A stretch of DNA of 8,500 bases from JAZDLC01 sp043802345 (GTDB lineage Bacteria > Planctomycetota > B15-G4 > JADJEK01). The position numbers were made by a program, and so were the translations under genes. Positions 1-7,096 of the stretch are shown one piece after another; positions within the stretch are counted from its first letter, which is position 1, and each line of letters begins with the position of its first letter. The notes under the pieces are model-generated. The model saw only the letters and a program-made list of their open reading frames with translations. It was not told where the DNA came from and did not search any database. The stretch is from NCBI GenBank assembly GCA_043802345.1, contig JAZDLC010000320.1, positions 1-8,500 of the forward strand. The letters are read 5' to 3'.

Positions 1-666
1 GGGCTGATCGGCGCGATCAATCTGGACACGGTGGGTCGGCTTCAGAAGAAGAAGCTCTCCATCATGGGCACCGGAACCGCCACCGAGTGGCAGCACATCT
101 TCCGCGGCTGCGGCTTCGTCACCGGGGTGGAGTGCGCCAACATCGCCGGATCTTACGAAGGGTCCGACCAGAGGAGCTTCATCGAGAAGGGCATCCCGGC
201 GGTGCAGATCTTCACGCAGGCCCATGAGGATTATCACCGCTCCACCGACACCATCGACAAGCTTGACCTGCCAGGCCTGGTGCGGGTGGCCACCTTCGTG
301 AAGGAGGCGGTGGTCTACCTGGGTGAGCGGGAGGAACCGCTCACGATCACCATCTCTGGGAACGCCCGTCCGGACCGTCCTGCCGGCAAGGCCGAGGGCG
401 GGCGGCGCGTCCAGTTCGGTTCGGTGCCCGACTTTGCCCACCCGGGCCCGGGCGTCCTGATCGAATCGGTGGTGAAGGACTCGCCCGCGGCAAAGGCCGG
501 CATCGAACCGGGCGACCTTCTGGTCCAGATCGATGGCACCGAGATCGCCGACCTGCGCGCCTTCTCCGAACTGCTCGGCACTCTCCAGCCCGGCCAGACG
601 GTAAAGGCAACTGTGGTCCGGAAGGAGAAGCGAGTCGTCATCGAGGTCACCGTCCAGGCCCGATAA
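1..666 (+). CDS. M28 family zinc aminopeptidase with C-terminal PDZ domain (5' partial)
   Basis: The frame is open from base 1, so the N-terminal part lies outside the window; the GTG at 31 is internal, not the start. The visible 221 residues end at TAA. The end of the M28 peptidase fold is clear: NLDTVGR (residues 7-13), whose Asp9 matches a metal-binding Asp of the family; GSDQRSF (54-60) followed by GIPAVQIFT; and DYHRSTDT (77-84), whose His79 matches the last zinc ligand. The other ligands lie upstream and cannot be checked. Residues about 138-220 form a PDZ domain, with PGPGVLIESVVKDSPAAKAG and the typical GDLLVQIDGTEI. Such proteins are usually exported and trim N-terminal residues from peptides; the PDZ domain would bind peptide ends or partners. 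It is convergent with the operon to its right. Family assignment is firm; substrate is unknown. Confidence 0.93.
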   Translation, partial: GLIGAINLDTVGRLQKKKLSIMGTGTATEWQHIFRGCGFVTGVECANIAGSYEGSDQRSFIEKGIPAVQIFTQAHEDYHRSTDTIDKLDLPGLVRVATFVKEAVVYLGEREEPLTITISGNARPDRPAGKAEGGRRVQFGSVPDFAHPGPGVLIESVVKDSPAAKAGIEPGDLLVQIDGTEIADLRAFSELLGTLQPGQTVKATVVRKEKRVVIEVTVQAR

Positions 667-690
667 TCAGCCTGAGCGTTTGGTTTTTTT
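651..690 (+). terminator. Possible rho-independent terminator of the M28-PDZ gene
   Basis: An imperfect hairpin spans the stop codon. Five pairs, CAGGC (655-659) with GCCTG (670-674), enclose a 10-base loop that contains the TAA. After one mismatch the stem continues for three more pairs (651-653 with 676-678, one of them G-T). It is followed by TTTGGTTTTTTT (679-690). The T tract is on the + strand only, so it would stop the peptidase transcript and not the convergent operon. The stem is modest and part of it is coding, so this is tentative. Confidence 0.4.
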
Positions 691-705
691 GGGGATAGCG
701 GTGGA

Positions 706-1635
706 TCAACGGCCCGCCTGGTCGGGGGAACGAGGCGGGAGGCGCTCATTCAGGAAGTCGAGGATGGGGGCTTGTACTCCCGGTCCCATCCCGGCCAGGA
801 TGCGGTGGTCGGCCGGTTCCAGGACGATGAGTTTCTTCGGTTCTCGCGCCGCCTTGAAGATCAAGTCGAGATCGCTCTGCGGTGCGCGCCAGTCGCCGCC
901 TGCGCCGATCAACAGCAGGGGCGCGGGAGCCAGGTCGCCCGCATGCCGGTATGGATTGACATTCCGGCTGTCGACGCCGAGCACCTGACGAAAGACCCAG
1001 AGGGCGGGTGCGAACATCGGGCGCAATCGGCTCTGGGCGTAGCGGAGGGTTCTGGCCTCAAAGGTCTCCTCCATGCGGGCATACGGCGCGATCAGGACCA
1101 CGGCGGCCAGCCTGGACAGCGCCGGCGCCGCCATCAGCCCGGCGGCTGCGCCCATGGAGAAGCCAACGTAGGCGGTCCTCCCCGGGCGCACTCCCCGGGA
1201 TCCTTCCAGGAACCTCAGCGCAGCCTCCACATCGGGCCCCTCAATCGCCCCGATCCCGGTGAAGGTCCCGCCGCTGGCGCCGCTGCCCCGGAAGTCGAAC
1301 AGAAGAGCGGCATACCCCGCCTCCAGCAGGGCGTAGGCGAGCGGGTCGCCGCTGCGTCTGCGATCCCGGTAGCCATGCCCGAACACCACCACCGGCCGGG
1401 TCACGAAATCGCCCATCAGGTCGCCCACCAGCAAGGTCCCATCGGACGAGTAGAACTCCACCCGCTCCATGCCGCCCGCCTGCAGCGCTGCCCTGACGAG
1501 CGGTTCCGGCGCCGGTTCGTCGCCGCGCCGGTGGTTCACCATGACGCTGAGAACCAGCAGCAACTCGGCGGCTCCCGCGAGGAGGAGCAACAGCGCCGCG
1601 AGCCGGAGGATGCGGATGGGCAGTGACCGTTTCAA
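706..1635 (-). CDS. Membrane-anchored alpha/beta hydrolase (serine hydrolase)
   Basis: This is a 309-residue protein starting at TTG (1635-1633). That start overlaps the TGA stop of the M50 gene (TTGA), and a GGAGG lies 11 bases upstream. The frame stays open much further upstream, but that part only shadows the M50 gene. Residues 7-33 are a hydrophobic N-terminal anchor, so the catalytic domain is probably outside the cytoplasm. The fold has an oxyanion-type GHG (86-88), FDFRGSGASGG (113-123), the nucleophile elbow GFSMG with Ser160 (158-162), a likely acid Asp248 after IGAGG, and His277 in PADH, so the triad looks complete. The length suits the 'alpha/beta hydrolase' families related to lysophospholipase and dienelactone-hydrolase-like proteins. 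The substrate could be an ester, lipid or peptide and cannot be told from sequence. It is the last gene of the five-gene operon. Confidence 0.88.
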   Translation of the reverse strand: MKRSLPIRILRLAALLLLLAGAAELLLVLSVMVNHRRGDEPAPEPLVRAALQAGGMERVEFYSSDGTLLVGDLMGDFVTRPVVVFGHGYRDRRRSGDPLAYALLEAGYAALLFDFRGSGASGGTFTGIGAIEGPDVEAALRFLEGSRGVRPGRTAYVGFSMGAAAGLMAAPALSRLAAVVLIAPYARMEETFEARTLRYAQSRLRPMFAPALWVFRQVLGVDSRNVNPYRHAGDLAPAPLLLIGAGGDWRAPQSDLDLIFKAAREPKKLIVLEPADHRILAGMGPGVQAPILDFLNERLPPRSPDQAGR

Positions 1636-2468
1636 CGCGGTGGGCGCCTCCGTCCGCCGGAGGAATCGGTTCTCTCGCCCGGATCGAGAAACCGTATCGC
1701 CCCCTCGGAGCGTTGGCCGGCGGGGTCGGCGCCGGGCCAGAGGAGCGGCAGGCCGAGCCTTGCGGCCCGCTCGAGTCGATCTCGCTCCTCCACCTGCCGC
1801 AGTTCCTGCCCTCCGAGGATCCAGACGAAGACGGCGATGAACGTGAGGCTCATCAGGGAGGTCGCGTACAGCAGTGAGTAGACGCCGGCGGAAAGGGCGA
1901 TCAGGCGTCCGATTCGCACCGAGATCCGGGTGGCCTCCAGGAACGGAATCCACCGGGCCAGCAGGGCCCGGAGAATGCGGCCGCCATCCAGCGGGAACGC
2001 GGGGATCAGGTTGAAGCAACCCATCATCAGGTTGATGAAGAGCAGAAACTCCAGCAGCGACCAATCTTCGAGATGCTGCGGAGTCAGCGAGAGGTCGCCT
2101 CCAGTGACAAGATGGACCGGGGCCAGCAGGAGAAGCAGCAGGAAGTTCACACACGGACCTGCCACCGCGATGCGAAACTCCGCGCCCGGGCTTCTGGGGA
2201 GCTGTGCCAACCGGGCAATGCCTCCCAGCGGCCAGAGGATGATGTCGTGAACCCGGATCCCGTGGGCCTTCGCCACCAGCGAGTGTCCCAGCTCATGGAG
2301 TAGCACGGTCGTGAAGAGCAACAGGAAGCGGTTGGCGAACCAGACGGCCTGGTCGATTCCCTCAACGTAGACGGTCTGCCCCAGCAGCAGACCGAACAGG
2401 AGCACGAAGATCACGTGGACCTTGATCGAGATCCCGAACAGCGATCCGATGCGGAAGGAGTAGTTCAT
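1632..2468 (-). CDS. M50 (site-2-type) membrane zinc metalloprotease
   Basis: This 278-residue polytopic membrane protein has the signature of site-2 proteases, which cut within membrane-spanning helices. The zinc motif HELGH is at 58-62 inside a hydrophobic helix. The third ligand region is FNLIPAFPLDGGR (152-164), with Asp161 as the expected ligand. Other landmarks are AGP (103-105) and VNFLLLLLLAP. Hydrophobic segments lie near 17-31, 45-60, 101-121, 137-157 and 187-219. The N-terminus MNYSFRIGSLFGI is typical of the short bacterial M50 group. There are no CBS domains, which related M50 proteins often carry after the membrane part; here a polar tail of about 55 residues ends the protein. 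The ATG shares its A with the stop of the upstream gene (TGATG) and has no clear ribosome binding site, which points to translational coupling. Confidence 0.94.
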   Translation of the reverse strand: MNYSFRIGSLFGISIKVHVIFVLLFGLLLGQTVYVEGIDQAVWFANRFLLLFTTVLLHELGHSLVAKAHGIRVHDIILWPLGGIARLAQLPRSPGAEFRIAVAGPCVNFLLLLLLAPVHLVTGGDLSLTPQHLEDWSLLEFLLFINLMMGCFNLIPAFPLDGGRILRALLARWIPFLEATRISVRIGRLIALSAGVYSLLYATSLMSLTFIAVFVWILGGQELRQVEERDRLERAARLGLPLLWPGADPAGQRSEGAIRFLDPGERTDSSGGRRRPPR

Positions 2469-4390
2469 CAGCGGGGCCGGATGCGGACAGTGATCGAGCT
2501 TGCCTGCTTCTTCTGGATCTCGACCAGGCCCTCATGCTCGAAGAGATACGGGTCCACGCCATCCGGGAGGCAGATCGAGACACGGTACGTTCCCTCGGGC
2601 AGCGCGGGAACCGAGAAACCTCCCTTGCCGTCGGTCCAGGTGCTGGCCCGAATCAGAGTCTCCCTGGAACGGACCAGGATGCGCGCTCTCGCGAGGGGGT
2701 TGCCGCTCTGGTCGAGAGCGAGGCCGGTCAGTTGACCGCCGACTCCGACTCCCAAGGCACCCAGGTCGGTGACATTGCCCTGCTTGACGCGCACGTCATC
2801 CGCCAGCGCGGCTCCCTGGTCGCTGACCAGGCGCAGCTTGTAGATCCCCTCTGGCAGGTGAGACAACCGGAAACGGCCGTCGGAATCGCTGACCGCCCTC
2901 TTGCCGTAGAGGGGTGACACCATCAGGAACTCCGTTCGCTCCTGATCAGGATCGAGGTCGTGTGGCATCAGCAGCACCGAGACGCCCGGCAACGGTTGCT
3001 CCTCGTCGTCCAACGCGCGTCCGATGACCGTTCCGCCCGGTGCCAGGCGCAGTCCGTTCAACTCCAGTTCCTCCCCGGGCTGGAGCTCGAACGGTTCCAG
3101 CAGGGTGGGGCAGGCCTCGGCGCAGGTCAGGGAAAGTTGATATCGCCCGGGCGGGAGGTCGTCGGCGAAGAAGCGGTCACCCTCCACGCGCGCCCTGACC
3201 AGCAACCGGCCCGGGCCTCCGGCGGCGTCCAATTCAAGCACTTCCACCGAGAGATCGCCCGGCGAACCGCCTACCGAGTCGGCGACCTGGCCGCGAACGC
3301 TGCCGTTCTGGACCAGGGTCAGGCGGATCGGCTCCTGGCCGGCGCCGGCGAGGATGACATCCGGCTGGGAATGGCGCTCCTTGGTGGCGGTCACCTGGTA
3401 GCTCCCCGGTCCCAGACCTTCCAGGAGGAACGCCCCGGAGCCGTCGGTGACCGCGCTCACCTGGTGGGAAGCAGGGCCCGCTGGAACGGACTGGGCGAGG
3501 ACCATGGCCCCCGGCACCGGCTGTCCCCGGCTGTCGAACACCTCTCCTTGGACCTGACCGTTCGCCGGCGAGAGACTCAGCGAAAGCTCGATCTGGCTGA
3601 GATGTCTCGACGCGAGGAAGGAGCGCTGCACTTCGCTCGGCACGAAGCCGTCCGCCTCCGCGAAGACACGGAAAATGGCGAACCCCGCCCCCTCGATGCG
3701 GTACTGCCCGCGGCCGTCGGTGGTGGCCGCGAGCGGCGACGACTGCGCGGATCGCATCACTCCCGGCTGCGAGTTGTATGGAACCAGCGTGACCGTAGCT
3801 CCCTGGATCGGCGTCAGGTCGGCCCCGCTGCGGACGACTCCGCTCAATTCCAGCCCTGGCTCCAGGCGCAGGTCGCCCGCCTGCGTCGTCTCCCCGCAGA
3901 TGAGTCCATACGGGCCGCAGGTCCGCAGCGCCTTGCCGCGCGCGCGGATCTCGAGCGCCACATTCGTGCCTGCGGGCAGATCCTGGAACAGGAAGGCGCC
4001 CGTTCCGGAGGTGAGGAGTTCGGGCCCCAGTGGCTGGCGCACGCCGATGAATCCGCCCGCGGCGGCCAGCAACGCGACAGTGACCCCGGACAGGGCTCGT
4101 CCGTCCTCGTCCAGGATGCGACCGCCCAGGCTGGCGCGCGCTCCCTTCTCCGCGCCCGCTCTGGACGAGGAATCAAGCTCCTCGATCCTCTCGGGCATGT
4201 TGTCCGCCGGGTCAGCCGCTGACGGAGGTTCCGTCCCGGAAGGGGCGGAGGAGGGGCGATCGCCGGTTGACAACTCGCCGGTATCGAATGGGACGGCGTC
4301 AATGTCCGCGCCTCCCGGCCGCGTCACCAACCAGACTGCCAGCGAAGCCACCGCAATGGCGACAACTGCGAGAAGCAGGTTCCGGTTCAT
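2468..4390 (-). CDS. Membrane-anchored protein with six carboxypeptidase-regulatory-like (Ig-fold) modules
   Basis: This is a 640-residue protein of unknown function. Residues 5-23 are one hydrophobic helix after a short MNRN end, which suggests a type II anchor with the rest exported. Residues 24-85 are a Pro/Ser/Asp-rich linker. Six beta-sandwich modules follow at about 86-176, 180-272, 278-362, 363-449, 452-548 and 551-640. Most show the CarboxypepD_reg pattern: an opening such as GRILDEDGRALSGVTV, then an acidic turn (TDGSGAF, SDSDGRF, TDGKGGF), then a 'LPxGxY' strand (LPPGRY, LPEGIY, LPEGTY). Module 1 carries Cys158/Cys165 and module 4 Cys423/Cys427, possible disulphides. Such modules usually serve as stalks or binding scaffolds; there is no catalytic domain. 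The ATG overlaps the upstream stop (ATGA), with AGGA seven bases upstream. The M50 gene follows immediately. Confidence 0.88.
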   Translation of the reverse strand: MNRNLLLAVVAIAVASLAVWLVTRPGGADIDAVPFDTGELSTGDRPSSAPSGTEPPSAADPADNMPERIEELDSSSRAGAEKGARASLGGRILDEDGRALSGVTVALLAAAGGFIGVRQPLGPELLTSGTGAFLFQDLPAGTNVALEIRARGKALRTCGPYGLICGETTQAGDLRLEPGLELSGVVRSGADLTPIQGATVTLVPYNSQPGVMRSAQSSPLAATTDGRGQYRIEGAGFAIFRVFAEADGFVPSEVQRSFLASRHLSQIELSLSLSPANGQVQGEVFDSRGQPVPGAMVLAQSVPAGPASHQVSAVTDGSGAFLLEGLGPGSYQVTATKERHSQPDVILAGAGQEPIRLTLVQNGSVRGQVADSVGGSPGDLSVEVLELDAAGGPGRLLVRARVEGDRFFADDLPPGRYQLSLTCAEACPTLLEPFELQPGEELELNGLRLAPGGTVIGRALDDEEQPLPGVSVLLMPHDLDPDQERTEFLMVSPLYGKRAVSDSDGRFRLSHLPEGIYKLRLVSDQGAALADDVRVKQGNVTDLGALGVGVGGQLTGLALDQSGNPLARARILVRSRETLIRASTWTDGKGGFSVPALPEGTYRVSICLPDGVDPYLFEHEGLVEIQKKQASSITVRIRPR

Positions 4391-4396
4391 GAACCG
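4383..4396. promoter_or_regulatory. Palindrome over the toroid/six-module gene junction
   Basis: CGGTTCATGAACCG is a perfect 14-base palindrome centred on the ATGA overlap between the toroid-protein stop and the six-module protein start. In mRNA it could fold as a five-pair stem with a CAUG loop that presents the start codon. The AGGA ribosome binding site lies just upstream and stays free. A palindrome of this length is not rare by chance in 8.5 kb, so a regulatory role is only possible. Confidence 0.3.
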
Positions 4397-5853
4397 ATCC
4401 TACCGTATTCCTCATGAGTCAGAAGAAACCGAACCCAGGCCTCCCTGGCCCGGCGCTGCTCCTCGTCGCCGCTCGCGCGCTGAAAGCCCATGTCCTCGCC
4501 GGTCAGCTCCCGCAGGCACTCGTCCGCCAGGAGTCTCGCCGGGGTGGATGGGAGGAACAGCCCTTTGACCAGTTGCGGCACCGCGCGAATTCCAGTGGAG
4601 AGAATGCGGCTCCGGATCAGGTCCAGGTCGGACCTGCGCGCCTGGGAGTCGATGCCGCGGAGCAGCACGGACACCTCGTCCGACATCTGCGTGTGCACGA
4701 AGGACGACCGGCGCAGGAAGAGAAGTGCGAAGCAGGTGTCGACCAGCGATCCTCCGGCAGGCAGCGCCTGGGGCCTGACGCGGTTCTTCCGTGCCCGCTC
4801 CCCTCTGGCGGCCCCCGCACGCGCGCGGGGGAGGGAGCGCGCCGACGACCAGGAGCCGTCCTCCGCCTGGACCGCGATCAGCCACTCGGCCCCCTCGCGG
4901 TACCAGTCAAGCTGGCCGCAGCTGTCGAGCTGAGCGTAGTGCCCGAACCGTTCCACGGAGTAGGCCGCGTAGTAGGGCCAGGGGGAGTCGGCGCAGGGGA
5001 AGGAGAGGTGGTGACCCAGCCAGCGCTCCGCGCGGCCCAGCCGGAGCCGGATTCGATGGGCGAGGGAACGGCCGGACGCTCCCGCGGCGACGAGATCGGC
5101 GCACATGGCCAGCGAGCCGGCGGCGCCTGCTGTCATGGAGATGTACGGTTGTGGGCGGTGGGTCGATGAGTAGCCAAAACCGCCGTTGCTCTTCTGCTCT
5201 TCCAGGAAGTGCTCGGCGGCCCGCTCGAACACCTTCGGGTCGACGGCATAGCCGAAGTCCACCGCGGCGCGCAGGGCCAGGATGGCGTACTGGCTGTTCG
5301 AGTTGTCCCACCATCCGTCCGGTGCGGCCCAGTGCGCCACGGCGTGCCGCCTCTGACGCCCGGTCTCCCCGGTGTGGCCCGCAGGGAGCGTGTACCCCCA
5401 GGCTCCGCCGTTCTCCTGCCGGAACTGTCCCGCCTCCAATCGCGCGATCAGCAGGGCGATGGTCGCTCCGTGGTCCTCCCGGTTGCCTGACATCAAGCCA
5501 AGCAGGGCCAGGGAAAGGGTGTACGTGTGACTGACCTCCCGGGAGATGGCGACGACCTGTTGCTCGAGGCGGAGCGCGAACGGGTCGTCCGGCGAAACGC
5601 CGCACATGAGCAGCGTGTAGTAGGCGAGACAGGTGGCCCCGCCCGGGTATTCCGGCTCGAACAGGCCGGCCTCCAACTGGTCCTCCTGGGCCCTGAGGCA
5701 CGACACTCCCTGAAAAATCGCCTGGTTGACCCGATCCCGCAGGTCCAGGGTCTCCTCTTCTTCCGGCAGTGCGAAAGCGGGAACCACCGCCAGCAAGAGG
5801 AGTGGAAACAGGATCCGGATGTCGCGGAGCAGCTTCATGATGCCCACATGCAT
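4387..5853 (-). CDS. Secreted prenyltransferase/squalene-cyclase-like alpha/alpha-toroid protein with HEAT-like C-terminus
   Basis: This is a 488-residue protein. An internal ATG at 5838 (residue 6) is an equally good start and gives a cleaner signal peptide: basic MKLLRDIR, a hydrophobic core, then AFA before LPEEE. Neither start has a strong ribosome binding site. Residues about 40-385 show repeated toroid motifs: PGGATCLAYYTLL (70-82), ENGGAWGYT (147-155), DNSNSQYAILALRAA (183-197), NGGFGYSS (223-230), EDGSWSS (331-337) and DTCFALLFL (372-380). These resemble the QW-type repeats of prenyltransferase/squalene oxidase and related barrels. No DxDD cyclase motif is seen, so a terpene cyclase is unlikely and a binding or unknown role fits better. 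An Arg-rich insert sits at 340-367. Residues about 410-478 look like a HEAT-type repeat ending in LTGEDMGF. The gene starts 13 bases after the GT4 stop and overlaps the next start (ATGA). Confidence 0.82.
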   Translation of the reverse strand: MHVGIMKLLRDIRILFPLLLLAVVPAFALPEEEETLDLRDRVNQAIFQGVSCLRAQEDQLEAGLFEPEYPGGATCLAYYTLLMCGVSPDDPFALRLEQQVVAISREVSHTYTLSLALLGLMSGNREDHGATIALLIARLEAGQFRQENGGAWGYTLPAGHTGETGRQRRHAVAHWAAPDGWWDNSNSQYAILALRAAVDFGYAVDPKVFERAAEHFLEEQKSNGGFGYSSTHRPQPYISMTAGAAGSLAMCADLVAAGASGRSLAHRIRLRLGRAERWLGHHLSFPCADSPWPYYAAYSVERFGHYAQLDSCGQLDWYREGAEWLIAVQAEDGSWSSARSLPRARAGAARGERARKNRVRPQALPAGGSLVDTCFALLFLRRSSFVHTQMSDEVSVLLRGIDSQARRSDLDLIRSRILSTGIRAVPQLVKGLFLPSTPARLLADECLRELTGEDMGFQRASGDEEQRRAREAWVRFLLTHEEYGRIGS

Positions 5854-5866
5854 AGCGGGTCCGCGG

Positions 5867-6982
5867 TCAACAGGTAACTCCGTTCAGGACAGCCCGGTAG
5901 GCGTCGAGCGTGCCCTCGACCATGCTGTCGGTGGAGAATTTCTCCCGGACGAGCCGCCGGCCGGCCTCTCCCAGCCGTCTGGCGAGAGGCCGGTCCTCGA
6001 GCAACCGGAGAATGGCCATGGACAGGGCGTGGGGATCTCGCGCCGGCACCAGCAACCTGGTCACTCCGTCCACCACGGCTTCGGAGATGCCCCCGACATC
6101 TGAAGCGACCACGGGCCGGGCCAGGCCGAGGGCGTCGAGATTGGTCGTGTTCAGCCCTTCCATGAAGGATGGGGCCGCCACCACATCGAACAGTCTCAGG
6201 AAGGAGGGGGCGTCCTCCCGGAACCCCGGGAAGATAACCGTTCCTTCAGGCGCCCTGGCGCGCGCCCGCTGCTTCAGTTCCCCGGCCAGCTCTCCCGTGC
6301 CGACGAGGAAGAAACGGGTGGCCGGTCTGGCAGCGACAACCTCGGGAATCGCATCGATCAGCACCTCGAGTCCCTTGTGCCAGGCGAAGTGCGCCACGGC
6401 TCCCACGGTCTCCGCGCCTCTGACCAGGCCGAACTCCTCGCGCAGGGGGGCGGGGTCGGCGGTTTCCAGTCGGGTCAGATCGATGCCACTCCTGACCACG
6501 TGGATCTTCCGGGAAGGCACGCCGCCCTCGAGCAGCACCTCCCGCACGGCGTCCGAGATGGCCAGATACCGGTCCACCCCGAACCGGTACTTGATCCGGT
6601 TGAAGTGAAACCGGCCCTTCCGCACCTTGAAGTCGACTCTCCTCGAGACCACGCACCGGGTTTCTGGAGCAAGAGACGCGGCGAGCGCGGCCAGCGTGTG
6701 GGCGTGGGAGGTGTGTGCGTGGATGATCTGGAAGCGGCCGCTACGGAGCAGGCGGGCGATGCGCATCACGGCGACCGGATTCAGTTCGCCCCGCATCCCC
6801 ACCTCGTGGGCGGTGAGTCCCGCCTTCCGGGAGCGGTGGACGAAGTCACACCCCGGATGGCCCACCACCTCCGCAACGTGCCCTCGGGCCTTCAGGCCCA
6901 GCGCCAGATAGAGGGCCTGCTGCTCGCCTCCTCTCCAGGTGCGCTCAGTATCCACATGCAGGGTGTGGATCGGGGTCTCCAT
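5867..6982 (-). CDS. GT4-family (GT-B fold) glycosyltransferase
   Basis: This is a 371-residue retaining glycosyltransferase that moves a sugar from a nucleotide-sugar donor, probably onto a lipid-linked or LPS-core acceptor in the cytoplasm. The N-terminal domain opens with HTLHVDTERTWRGGEQQ (residues 6-22), containing the glycine-rich acceptor-side loop, and later IIHAHTSHAH (86-95). The donor domain has VVRSGID (162-168), HFAWHKG (198-204) with the phosphate-contacting Arg/Lys pair of the family, and PSFMEGLNTTNLDALG (271-286), followed by PVVASDVGG. The usual E-x7-E reads E-x7-D here (Glu275, Asp283). I chose the ATG at 6982 because homologous-looking sequence begins there. An in-frame ATG at 7048 would add 22 polar residues; neither start has a well-spaced ribosome binding site. 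It is the first gene of the operon and divergent from the kinase gene, which supports envelope glycan synthesis. Confidence 0.9.
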   Translation of the reverse strand: METPIHTLHVDTERTWRGGEQQALYLALGLKARGHVAEVVGHPGCDFVHRSRKAGLTAHEVGMRGELNPVAVMRIARLLRSGRFQIIHAHTSHAHTLAALAASLAPETRCVVSRRVDFKVRKGRFHFNRIKYRFGVDRYLAISDAVREVLLEGGVPSRKIHVVRSGIDLTRLETADPAPLREEFGLVRGAETVGAVAHFAWHKGLEVLIDAIPEVVAARPATRFFLVGTGELAGELKQRARARAPEGTVIFPGFREDAPSFLRLFDVVAAPSFMEGLNTTNLDALGLARPVVASDVGGISEAVVDGVTRLLVPARDPHALSMAILRLLEDRPLARRLGEAGRRLVREKFSTDSMVEGTLDAYRAVLNGVTC

Positions 6983-7022
6983 GTGAAGGATGGTACCCTC
7001 TTCTCGCGCCGGTTGAATCGAG

Positions 7023-7051
7023 TTGTGATCTCCGTGGCGAGTCTTCATACT
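7023..7051 (+). promoter_or_regulatory. Weak candidate sigma70-type promoter for the kinase gene
   Basis: TTGTGA (7023-7028) and CATACT (7046-7051) are separated by 17 bases, and each matches four of six consensus positions. Transcription would begin near 7058, leaving about 40 bases before the proposed kinase start and its GGAGGG. I found no comparable pair for the divergent operon. In such G+C-rich genomes promoters often depart from this consensus, so the call is weak. Confidence 0.25.
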
Positions 7052-7084
7052 CTTCGGCGATGACGGTGCGCGGCGCGATCCGCC

Positions 7085-7090
7085 GGAGGG
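7085..7090 (+). promoter_or_regulatory. Strong ribosome binding site GGAGGG that decides the kinase start
   Basis: GGAGGG is the best Shine-Dalgarno sequence in the divergent gap. The kinase frame opens after a TGA at 7061-7063. Six bases past the GGAGGG, in that frame, lies ATC (7097). No ATG, GTG or TTG in any frame falls at normal spacing. Confidence 0.5.
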
Positions 7091-7096
7091 TCAGAG

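Noticed and set aside
1636..2154. N-terminal extension of the alpha/beta hydrolase back to an ATG at 2154
   Set aside because: This stretch codes for the M50 protease in a different frame, and the extension has no recognisable sequence. The TTG at 1635 has a ribosome binding site and yields a proper membrane anchor.
2960..4222. Open + frame of 420 codons opposite the six-module gene
   Set aside because: It is a low-complexity Arg/Gln-rich shadow. The - strand frame has clear repeated beta modules and proper start/stop overlaps with both neighbours.
4387..5853. Functional squalene-hopene cyclase or prenyltransferase
   Set aside because: No DxDD motif is seen, the protein is exported, and no isoprenoid genes are nearby; only the repeat fold is supported.
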